The notes below the pieces were generated by a model. It was not told the origin of the DNA, made no database searches, and saw nothing but the letters and a program-made list of their open reading frames with translations. Position numbers and translations under genes: made by a program. Shown here piece by piece: positions 33,653 through 42,304 of a stretch of 64,000 bases of DNA; position 1 is the stretch's first letter; every line of letters starts with the position of its first letter. The DNA lies in assembly GCF_011290685.1 (NCBI RefSeq), contig NZ_JAANYN010000006.1:1-64000 (forward strand). Reading direction: 5' to 3'. Source of the DNA: Cyclobacterium plantarum. GTDB lineage: Bacteria > Bacteroidota > Bacteroidia > Cytophagales > Cyclobacteriaceae.

Positions 33653-35098
33653 CTAATATCCTTCATTTTGAGTTAAATTCGGATTTCGTTCAATTTCAGT
33701 TTGTGGAATAGGGTACCTAACCTGATGGTCCATTGCAGGTTTACCACGCTCTTTTGCCATTTCTATAAATTTGCCATGGCGTATCAGATCTTGCCTTCTT
33801 AATGCCTCGGTATGGAATTCCCTACCTCTTTCGTCTAATATAAAATTCCTTAAATTTTCCTTGCCAGGAAAATCGTTTACGGTGAAAGTGGAAACCCCGG
33901 CAGCTTCCCTTATCCTATTCAACAAATCTACGGATTCCTGATTCGGACCATTGATTTCGTTCAAAGCCTCTGATCTGGAAAGCAGGATATCTGCATACCT
34001 TAGAAAAGGGAAATCATCAGACGAACGGCTTATCCCCTGACTCGGGTATTCAGGAAATTTCATACTTCGTGCATTATCATTTCCTAAAACAATTGTCTCT
34101 CCCTGCTCATTAACAAACTCAAATAAAAATGCATTTAACCTTTCGTCCTCAGGCTCAAAAAGTTCTAAAAAAGCTGACCATATTTTATACTCAGCAGCAA
34201 ATATGACACGAGGAGGATATTGCCATTGATAACCTCTGGGAACCACATGGCTTAGCCAGCCATCTCCAGTATTATCATCCGGATTATCTGACATTACGGC
34301 CACAAATATGAACTCATTGTCTCTTTGATTATCGGGACTAAACAACTCAGTTCGACCACCCTGGGTAAACAAATCATATATCCCAAGATCCATCACCTCC
34401 TGTGCCGAAGATGCAGCATCTTGCCACCTTTTTGTCATCAAATAAAACTTGGTCAAGGCACCAAGCGCAGCTCCCTTGGTGGCACGCCCGTATTCGGAAT
34501 TTCTTGGTTCCACAGGCAATGCCTCAGCTGCGGAGATGAGTTCATTTTCAATGAAAGAAACGATTTCTTCTTCGGTAGCTCTGGCTGGCCGATCCGTAAC
34601 TGTTGTTTGGCTTTGGGTGATTAGGGGGACAGGTCCAAAAAGATCGTACAGCAAATAATAGTTAAATGCACGCAGAAACCTGGCTTCAGCAATTGTTTCT
34701 CTTTTTCTGGACTCGTTCATTTCAATACCTTCAGCATTGTCCAAAACTACGTTAGTTCTGAAAATCGTGCGGTAACGACGCTCCCACATACTCCTGATCC
34801 ATTGGTGCGAACTTGTCCAGGTGAATTCTTCAATTGGTTCGTTGAAGGTAAATATCCCTCCGCCACGTTCCAATGCAATATCAGTATTTACTTCCTGCAG
34901 CGTTACCCCGTCTCGCTTAATATCGCTATACCTTAATTCACCATACACAGAATTAAGGACTACATCGAGATCATCGCCTGTGTTGAAAAAATCATTGGGG
35001 CTTAAGACGGTAAAGGTTTCTTCTTCCAATAAGTCTTCGCAAGAGATCAGCAGTGAACAAATCATTGCCAACCAAATAAGTGATTTTAGCTTTGTCAT
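33653..35098 (-). CDS. RagB/SusD family lipoprotein (system 2)
   Basis: This 481-residue SusD-like protein has a lipobox L-L-I-S-C at Cys20 and strongly acidic residues after it (E-D-L-L-E-E-E), fitting a surface-export signal. F-L-R-A-F-N-Y-Y-L-L-Y-D-L-F-G-P-V-P-L marks the N-terminal SusD fold. The C-terminal region has D-E-R-G-R-E-F-H-T-E-A-L-R-R-Q-D-L-I-R-H-G. It is shorter than the other three in the window. It starts 4 bp after SusC and forms the binding lid. Confidence 0.93.
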   Translation of the reverse strand: MTKLKSLIWLAMICSLLISCEDLLEEETFTVLSPNDFFNTGDDLDVVLNSVYGELRYSDIKRDGVTLQEVNTDIALERGGGIFTFNEPIEEFTWTSSHQWIRSMWERRYRTIFRTNVVLDNAEGIEMNESRKRETIAEARFLRAFNYYLLYDLFGPVPLITQSQTTVTDRPARATEEEIVSFIENELISAAEALPVEPRNSEYGRATKGAALGALTKFYLMTKRWQDAASSAQEVMDLGIYDLFTQGGRTELFSPDNQRDNEFIFVAVMSDNPDDNTGDGWLSHVVPRGYQWQYPPRVIFAAEYKIWSAFLELFEPEDERLNAFLFEFVNEQGETIVLGNDNARSMKFPEYPSQGISRSSDDFPFLRYADILLSRSEALNEINGPNQESVDLLNRIREAAGVSTFTVNDFPGKENLRNFILDERGREFHTEALRRQDLIRHGKFIEMAKERGKPAMDHQVRYPIPQTEIERNPNLTQNEGY

Positions 35099-35102
35099 GT
35101 TT

Positions 35103-38100
35103 TCAAAAATTTACATTAATTCCGATTGCATAAGTTCTGGCAAGTGGATAGGCACTATAATCAATCCTTAAATTAGACGTTCCCAAAGAGTTAATATCGG
35201 GATTATAGCCGCTGTAATCGGTCCAGGTGAGCAGGTTCTGACCTGAGGCAAATAGAAGCAATGATCCAATACCCTTGATATTTAAGTTTGGAAAAGCGTA
35301 TGCTATCCTGGCACTTCTTAATCTTATAAAAGAAGCATCTTCTACTACTCTGCTATTGAAATCATAGGTTCGGGAAGGGTTAACAAAGGATGGGTTCTCG
35401 TTCGTTGGATTATCAGGAGTCCATCTATCCAAAACATAGGTTTGTCTGTTTCTTAAATCATCGATTGGGTTTTCTGAATCAATTTTAGTGAAATTTGCCA
35501 TTTCAAAACCAAATTTACCCTCCAGGAATACTTCTAGTGAAAAACCTTTGTAGGATAAGGTGTTATTTAGCCCTACAGTGAAATTAGGAAATGGATCGCC
35601 TATAATGGTTCTATCCTGATCGTTGATCACATTATCACCGTTCAAATCCTGGAATTTCCTACTGCCGACGGCACCGTTTGTCTGAGAGGGTGAATTGGCC
35701 AACTCCTCTGCAGTCTGAATAACTCCTTCGAACACATGACCATAATAAGCATTGACAGGCTGTCCCACTTCCAATATCGTATAATCTTGCATGAAACGGG
35801 TACCGCCTTGAAGAATCCTTGGGAGCAAGCCAAGATTAGTAACCTCGTTCTTCACTGTGGCCATATTGATATCTGTTATCCATGAAAAGTTTCCCACGAA
35901 GTTCCTTGACGATAATGAAAGTTCAAAACCACTATTTCTGGTATTCCCTACATTTTGCAAAGAATTACCAAAGCCTGTAGTGGTAGGAATGGGTAACAAC
36001 AATAGTAAGTCCCTGGTATTGTTCTGGAAGTATTCCACTGAACCGGTAATTCTCCCGAAAAGCATGCCTAAATCAACTCCTAAATTAAAGGATTCTGTTG
36101 TTTCCCATTTTAGATCCGGATTTGCCAATTGAGTAGGAGCGATAGATTGGTATTCATCACCATTAAAAACTGCAATTGGTCCTGACCCCAAAAGAACAAG
36201 CGATCTCCCATTATCAATTTCCTGGTTTCCACTCACCCCATAGCTAGCCCTTAATTTGAAATCGGAAACAAGGCCTTCCTTCGGAAAAAAAGACTCATTG
36301 GCTATGTTCCAGGCAAGTGCTCCTGAGGGAAAGTAGGCAAATTTGTTATTGGCTCCAAATCTGGATGACCCATCCGCCCTGAATGATGCCGTCATCAAAA
36401 AACGTTCGTCAAAAGAATAGTTCGCCCTGCCAAAACCTGAAACAATATTGTTTTTTCCTTTAAATGACCCAACTTCATTTAGGAAAGGATCACCAGAACC
36501 CAAATTATTTGGCCCGAAAGATGTGGTGGGAAAACTCATTGCACTTGCATTAAACCCTGAATTCATGAATTCCTGGTAAGAATAACCACCAAGCAAATTC
36601 AACCTGTGCTGACCATTGATTATTTTGTTGTAATCCAATGTAAATTCAAAAACATAACTATTGCTTTCGCTCAATCCTTGCGAAGCCTGACCTTGACGCA
36701 AAAGACCAATTTGAGTCACCACATCATCAAAAGTATCGCTTCTTGCAATACTCTGATCTACACCCAAATTTACTTTTGCTTTCAAATCACTAATGAGCTC
36801 ATATTCCAAAAATCCATTACCAAAAAGACGTGTTCTTCTTTCAAAACGATCCATGGTTCGAGCCTGGGCCACCGGATTGCTTAAATCCTGCAGGCTGGTT
36901 GAGTAGGTTCCATCGCTATTGAATACCGGTTCTGTAGGTGGTAATTGTAATGCCGCCGCAATGACACCAGCAGTGGCGTTAACTCCAAGGCCAAGCGGCA
37001 CTTGATCCTCTTTTACATAGCTATTATTGAAATTGATCCCCACTTTTAACTTATCTCCCACAGAATGAGTAAGATTTATCCGGCCGGAAAACCTTTTAAA
37101 ACCAGAACTAATTACGATGCCATCCTGATCAAAAGCATTTAAGGATAAGAAATACTGGGTATCCTCAGATCCACCCGAAAAAGATACACGATGTTCCTGA
37201 ATGGGTGCGGAGCGGAAAATCTCACCTTGCCAATCTGTGCCTGCACCTATGGTGTTAAAGTCATTTTGACTGAAGATAGGTTCCCGACCTCTATCGAGAT
37301 ACAAATCATTGTAAAATGACATGTATTGTTGGGCATTCATCATGTCTAATGTTTTCGTGGCTGCTTGAATGCTGGTCGTTACATTATAATTGATAGTTAA
37401 AGGACTATTTTGCTTTCCGCTTTTGGTGGTTATCAATACCACTCCGTTTGATCCTCTTGCTCCATAAATTGAGGTGGCGGAGGCATCTTTTAAAACTTCT
37501 ATGGATTTTATGTCGGACGGATTCAATGAATTTTCCGGGTTTGCTCCGGGAAGTCCGTCGATCACATATAGCGGCTCATTTCCTGCGGTTATGGAATTGG
37601 ATCCTCTTATTCTTATGGAAAAATTTCCACCTGGCCGGGCACTTGCCTGGGTCACCTGAACACCCGGAAGCCTTCCCTGAATGATCTGTTCTACCGATGC
37701 CTGGGAATCCGTATTCAATTTATCCGCCTGTATGGAACTTACTGAGCCCGTAAGGTCACTTTTTCTTACTGTCCCATATCCCACCACCACCACTTCATCC
37801 AGAGATGACTGGTCTTCGCTCAAGGATACATTGATAATATTTTGCGTACCTACAACTACAGATTTGGATTCATAACCAATATAGGAGTAAACCAGAGTAG
37901 CATCCTCCGGAACTGTAAGGGAATATTTCCCGTCCAGATCTGTAGCAGTACCTATGCTGGATCCCGATACGGAAATAGTGGCCCCCGGCAACGGCTCCCC
38001 GTTTTCATCGGTTACCGTTCCGGAGATTTGAATGTCAACATGTAAGACCATAAGGTCCCTTTCAGGAAATGATCGGTTTATTAAATGTGGACTGATATTA

Positions 38101-38222
38101 TTGGAACTGACCTTGGTTCCTCCAATGATTTCGCTTTTGTGTATGGGTAAACCAGCAGCGGCAAGTTGTCCTATAAAAAGCAGGGATAAAAAATATCCAA
38201 AAATCAACTTTCGAAAAGGCAT
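35103..38222 (-). CDS. SusC-type TonB-dependent transporter without STN domain (system 2)
   Basis: The product is 1039 residues from the ATG at 38222. The frame stays open to 38297, but M-P-F-R-K-L-I-F-G-Y-F-L-S-L-L-F begins a normal signal peptide, so the inner start is chosen. No STN domain is present; the regulatory-like domain (V-T-D-E-N-G-E-P-L-P-G-A) starts near residue 70. L-D-E-V-V-V-V-G-Y-G is near 141-150, then plug and barrel. No sigma/FecR genes accompany it, so its control must be different, for example by a distant regulator. Confidence 0.93.
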   Translation of the reverse strand: MPFRKLIFGYFLSLLFIGQLAAAGLPIHKSEIIGGTKVSSNNISPHLINRSFPERDLMVLHVDIQISGTVTDENGEPLPGATISVSGSSIGTATDLDGKYSLTVPEDATLVYSYIGYESKSVVVGTQNIINVSLSEDQSSLDEVVVVGYGTVRKSDLTGSVSSIQADKLNTDSQASVEQIIQGRLPGVQVTQASARPGGNFSIRIRGSNSITAGNEPLYVIDGLPGANPENSLNPSDIKSIEVLKDASATSIYGARGSNGVVLITTKSGKQNSPLTINYNVTTSIQAATKTLDMMNAQQYMSFYNDLYLDRGREPIFSQNDFNTIGAGTDWQGEIFRSAPIQEHRVSFSGGSEDTQYFLSLNAFDQDGIVISSGFKRFSGRINLTHSVGDKLKVGINFNNSYVKEDQVPLGLGVNATAGVIAAALQLPPTEPVFNSDGTYSTSLQDLSNPVAQARTMDRFERRTRLFGNGFLEYELISDLKAKVNLGVDQSIARSDTFDDVVTQIGLLRQGQASQGLSESNSYVFEFTLDYNKIINGQHRLNLLGGYSYQEFMNSGFNASAMSFPTTSFGPNNLGSGDPFLNEVGSFKGKNNIVSGFGRANYSFDERFLMTASFRADGSSRFGANNKFAYFPSGALAWNIANESFFPKEGLVSDFKLRASYGVSGNQEIDNGRSLVLLGSGPIAVFNGDEYQSIAPTQLANPDLKWETTESFNLGVDLGMLFGRITGSVEYFQNNTRDLLLLLPIPTTTGFGNSLQNVGNTRNSGFELSLSSRNFVGNFSWITDINMATVKNEVTNLGLLPRILQGGTRFMQDYTILEVGQPVNAYYGHVFEGVIQTAEELANSPSQTNGAVGSRKFQDLNGDNVINDQDRTIIGDPFPNFTVGLNNTLSYKGFSLEVFLEGKFGFEMANFTKIDSENPIDDLRNRQTYVLDRWTPDNPTNENPSFVNPSRTYDFNSRVVEDASFIRLRSARIAYAFPNLNIKGIGSLLLFASGQNLLTWTDYSGYNPDINSLGTSNLRIDYSAYPLARTYAIGINVNF

Positions 38223-38844
38223 CCCTTTTTGCCTAATTTTTCTCAGATAAAGACAAAAATTAAGATTATTACTGCTGCAATTATTTTTTATTTTCATTAC
38301 AGTTGGGTTTAAATTAAAAATTAAATTTACCAGAATACGTCTGGTCAGGTATCCATTATTTTAGCCGTCATGTATAATATGTTAGCCATTATCATTTAAT
38401 TTTTTTTGATAAAATCAGGGCAAACAAATATTTGCTCCTAATTTTGAATCCTAAAAATTACATTAAGGTTTTTCATTTGTAAGTTAAGATGGTTCCAAAA
38501 AGTAGTAATAATTTAAAATAAATCAAAGAATCAAAAAATGTTATTTTGAATTACAAAAAAATGTTCCGTTGCTTGATTTATTGGTATTGATAAAAAATAT
38601 GGCCAAAAAGGAAGAATTCGAAAGATTAAAAAAATTGCATGTCCCTTCTTTTGCCGGAGGATCAAAATTTTCAAGATACTTTTATTATACCCTTCTCCAA
38701 TTCAGCTAACATCAAACAACCCATTATCTGATAAATAAATCATCAAGGTATTTCCCAGGTTTCCACTGGCACCAAGTCAAAGAATTGTTATTTATTTGAT
38801 TTCAACCCTTTCTCCAATATATTTTCAATATGCTGTGGTCTATT
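38223..38844. other. Intergenic region upstream of susC (system 2)
   Basis: The region is AT-rich without supported genes, and holds the leader and promoter of the second SusCD operon. No clear palindrome or consensus promoter was found by eye. The 3' end of the Gfo/Idh/MocA gene lies beyond it. Confidence 0.4.
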
Positions 38845-40200
38845 CTACCAAAGGTCTTCTCCGTAAGACCATCCTTCGCGAACAGGTTCCTTGATGTATG
38901 CATCTAACTCTGGACGACCAATGGCCTTCATGTTTTTTTCGTCGTATTTAATGGTTCCGCCAAAACGTTGCGCTAGTACACCTACAAGTCCCATCTCTGT
39001 TAAGTCAGCACCATAATCGAAGTTTGAGCCCGGTAAGGTATCGTTTTTAATGGCAGCCACCCATTCTTGTACCGGTTTTTCTTCTTCCACTCTTGGAATG
39101 GTTTCTGCTGGTTTATTCTTTTGAAAATCTATCCATTCTTCTTCTGGAACAAGTAAACGAGGATTGTTTGGACGACCACCATGGTAAAGTGTCTTCTTGG
39201 AACCAATCATGATCATCCCATTATCCGGCATTTCTTCAAGCCCGTACTCCTCCTTTAATTCGGGTTTGCCCATGCCTTCAATCCATTTCATAGTAACGGG
39301 TGGTTTATTCCCGCGAGCGCCAAATTGCCAGGTTATCGTTGATTCCTTTGCAATCATGCTATGATCAGGAACTTCGGGATTTGGTACGACTGCATCTACG
39401 GTATGTGGCATGCCAAGATCCAATGCCCAGAAAGGAGCATCTAAGGTATGACAACACCAGTCGGCCATTGCTCCGCTACCAAAATCGTAGAAAGTTCTCC
39501 ATGATTTAGGTGCATATTCATTATTAAAAGGAAGATCAGCTGCGGGACCTTTCCATAAATCCCAATCTAAACCTTTAGGTACTTCATGTACTGGAAAAGG
39601 AAAGGCTTCAGGCTTCGAGAAATATCCATCCGGACTAAACGTTGTCGGGCCTCCCCATCTAATTACTTCTTTTACATCCCCAAGAACACCTGCGTCATAC
39701 CACTCTTTTACCAATCTAATTCCATGGGTTGTATGTCCTTGATTTGCCATTTGTGATACGATACCATAATGCTTTGCTGCTTTTTTCATGGTGCGGCATT
39801 GCCAAATATTATGCACCAGTGGTTTTTCAACCAACACATGTTTTCCAAGTTGCATGGCAGCCATTGCCGCAGGGAAATGGGTGTGGTCAGGCGTAGCTAT
39901 CATAACGGCATCAATTTCATTGGCCATCTCGTCGAACATTAGCCTGAAATCTTTGTACTTTTTAGCTTTGGGTACCGTTTTGTATGCTTCTTCAGTCATT
40001 CTGTCGTCAACATCGCACATGGCCACAATATCCTCAACGGCAACCTGGCTCCAACTAGCACGACCTCTGGCGCCTACACCAATCATTGCAAAACGCAATT
40101 TTGTACTTGGCGGACGTTCGATAAAATTAGGAATAAATAATACTCCTAAACCTGCTGTTGAAGCTGATTTTAAAAATGTTCTTCTATTTGTATTCATCAT
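38845..40200 (-). CDS. Gfo/Idh/MocA family oxidoreductase (Tat-exported)
   Basis: This 451-residue NAD(P)-dependent-type oxidoreductase starts with a twin-arginine leader N-R-R-T-F-L-K-S-A. The Rossmann segment reads L-R-F-A-M-I-G-V-G-A-R-G-R, followed by V-A-M-C-D-V-D and the E-K-P-L-V motif near residue 124. Family enzymes oxidise or reduce sugar rings, and exported ones often act in sugar or glycosidase-like reactions with tightly bound cofactor. It is the last gene of the heparinase/arylsulfatase cluster, with about 640 bp between it and the upstream sulfatase gene, so it may have its own promoter. Confidence 0.92.
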   Translation of the reverse strand: MMNTNRRTFLKSASTAGLGVLFIPNFIERPPSTKLRFAMIGVGARGRASWSQVAVEDIVAMCDVDDRMTEEAYKTVPKAKKYKDFRLMFDEMANEIDAVMIATPDHTHFPAAMAAMQLGKHVLVEKPLVHNIWQCRTMKKAAKHYGIVSQMANQGHTTHGIRLVKEWYDAGVLGDVKEVIRWGGPTTFSPDGYFSKPEAFPFPVHEVPKGLDWDLWKGPAADLPFNNEYAPKSWRTFYDFGSGAMADWCCHTLDAPFWALDLGMPHTVDAVVPNPEVPDHSMIAKESTITWQFGARGNKPPVTMKWIEGMGKPELKEEYGLEEMPDNGMIMIGSKKTLYHGGRPNNPRLLVPEEEWIDFQKNKPAETIPRVEEEKPVQEWVAAIKNDTLPGSNFDYGADLTEMGLVGVLAQRFGGTIKYDEKNMKAIGRPELDAYIKEPVREGWSYGEDLW

Positions 40201-40839
40201 AATTTTATTAAATGACCTGATGCTTAATCGATTATCCTTTTATTTTTTAAGCCAAATATTATTTTCCTGAATTTAAAAACCAGGTAAATAAGGTTTTCCA
40301 CTTACAGGATCATAAATATTAAGGTAAAATCAAAGTAAATAGGTTAGAATTTGTCAGATTAATGTTGTAAATTTTAAAAGTTCAAGTTTCCGAACTCACT
40401 TCACCGTTAGGAGCCGTCAAGTGATAATGCTCTCCTTGCTCTTATTTACCCTGGAAAGTGATTTAACAAATGAGAAACCAAAAAATGGCATTGGTTAAAA
40501 CACAACGGCTTCAATAGCTGCTGGAGTGAAATCGTAAGAATAGGAAACACACAAAAAGTAATCACCAGATTGGGTACAAACACCTACGACAAAACAGTCG
40601 TTACCCGCTAGTGTACCGTGCCAAACAAATACCTGAACCTGATCTCCAAACCAAGCCCCAGCTTTTCAAAAACGAAAATCCCTAGTACACTAAACGGAAA
40701 TCGAAAAAATTTAAAGAGCTAAAAATCTGCTACTAATGATCAGATAGCTGCAATGTGGGCTGAAGCTTCCACCTTCATTGGAAAAAAGCCCGGCCTGCTA
40801 ACAAACAAAGAATTGATAAAGGTATCTCTCTGGATAACA
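40201..40839. other. Intergenic region with a possible plus-strand gene vestige
   Basis: No intact gene is seen. On the plus strand one frame from about 40474 to 40864 is open apart from a TAG and a TAA, and includes S-E-I-V-R-I-G-N-T-Q-K-V-I and M-W-A-E-A-S-T-F-I-G-K-K-P. The second stretch faintly recalls C-termini of NAD-dependent epimerases, but this was not decided. It may be a decayed gene. Confidence 0.3.
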
Positions 40840-42252
40840 TTAGTAGGAAAACAATTTTTTGGCTAACTCCGGGTTTACTTCCTGCAGGTAAGCCACAAGC
40901 TTGTAATCCAATTCCTCCGCCTTAGCGGTTTGAGTAGCGTACAAATCACTCGTTTCGCCCAGATCAGTGGGCAGGTGGAACAATTCCAGCTTGCCTGTTT
41001 TCCAAAAACGAATAAGTTTAAACTCCCCCTGAATCAAGGCCGAGTGGGGATAGCCCTCGCTGTACCGGTGAAAAACCAGGAAATCGTTTTTTCTCAGTAC
41101 CTCCCCTCTTCCTTCAGATTGTAAAATGCCGGCAAAACTACCTCCATCCAGGTACTCCGGAAGGAAGCCAGTATACCCAGCTAGTATGGCGATAGTTGGC
41201 AAAATGTCCCAACCTCCTACCGGTTCATGACTCAAGGTACCGGATTTTATTCCGGGACCTTTTACTATAAATGGAACCCGTATCCCCCCTTCGTAGAGCG
41301 TCCATTTGCCTGCCCGGAGCGGTGCATTGCGCAGGGGTTGATCGAATGTATCGGGGTGTTGTAATTTTTGCAGCGAAGGCAGGGGGGGCAACAATTCCAC
41401 AGAACCGTTGTCCGCCATCAGTATAATGTAGGTGTTACCGGCAATACCCAGGGATGTTACCTTGTCAAGTACCTGGCCAATGGTATAATCCATATCTTCT
41501 AACATCCCCGCCCATGCCGGATTGTTGTGCCTGGCACCTTTTGGTTTGTTCCGGTATTTCTCCAGGCTGGCTTCACGGGTCTGCATGTCTACGTGTGTAG
41601 CATAATGCGATAGCTGCAGGTAAAAGGGATTGCCATGACTCACCTGCCTTTCCATAAAGTTGATTCCTCTTCGGGTAATGGAGGAGCTTCGCTTAGGGTC
41701 GTTAGTTAGAAACACTGCCTCCCATTTATTGTCTTTTGCTGTCATTAAATTACCGTGTGCATTACGGGTATCTCCGTCACTTTCGTCGAAACCCAGGTCT
41801 TCGGGAAAGATCTCCGCACGTAAGTCCCATTTGCCGAAATGTGCGGCTTTGTAACGGCTATCAATACCTTTCAACAAAACTGGTATGGTCAGCTGAGAGG
41901 AATTCGACCGGGGATGATGGGTATCGGGAAAGGTCTCGTCCCCGAGCCTGGCAGGAGTTTGTCCAAACAGGATGCTTCTTCGGGTGGGAGAGCAAATAGC
42001 AGCAGGAGCATAGGCATTGGTAAAGCGCATCCCTTCCCTTGCCAGCCGGTCGATGGAGGGCGTTTCAAAAAAATCACTTTTGGATGCGACAAACCGGTCG
42101 TCCATGCCGATGGAGGTGCTACTCCAACCCTGGTCATCGGTAAGGATAAAAATAAAATTGGGAGGGACAGTCCTTTCCTGGGCAAAAGAGCTGCTGCTAC
42201 CTAATGTACACAGTAACCATAAAAAGGGCGAAATTAAACGGGTTTTTTTCAT
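40840..42252 (-). CDS. Arylsulfatase (S1 family)
   Basis: The product is 470 residues from the ATG at 42252. The frame extends to 42393, but M-K-K-T-R-L-I-S-P-F starts a clear signal peptide ending at S-S-F-A-Q. The fold begins P-P-N-F-I-F-I-L-T-D-D-Q-G-W, and the formylglycine motif is canonical, C87-S-P-T-R. M-A-D-N-G-S carries second-shell metal ligands. It follows the heparinase-like gene by 52 bp and is placed to remove sulfate from the products of that lyase. Substrate position is not known. Confidence 0.92.
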   Translation of the reverse strand: MKKTRLISPFLWLLCTLGSSSSFAQERTVPPNFIFILTDDQGWSSTSIGMDDRFVASKSDFFETPSIDRLAREGMRFTNAYAPAAICSPTRRSILFGQTPARLGDETFPDTHHPRSNSSQLTIPVLLKGIDSRYKAAHFGKWDLRAEIFPEDLGFDESDGDTRNAHGNLMTAKDNKWEAVFLTNDPKRSSSITRRGINFMERQVSHGNPFYLQLSHYATHVDMQTREASLEKYRNKPKGARHNNPAWAGMLEDMDYTIGQVLDKVTSLGIAGNTYIILMADNGSVELLPPLPSLQKLQHPDTFDQPLRNAPLRAGKWTLYEGGIRVPFIVKGPGIKSGTLSHEPVGGWDILPTIAILAGYTGFLPEYLDGGSFAGILQSEGRGEVLRKNDFLVFHRYSEGYPHSALIQGEFKLIRFWKTGKLELFHLPTDLGETSDLYATQTAKAEELDYKLVAYLQEVNPELAKKLFSY

Positions 42253-42304
42253 GATGGCTAAGGCTATTTTTGGTCTGGGGATAGTCTTCGGAAAGATTAT
42301 AAAT

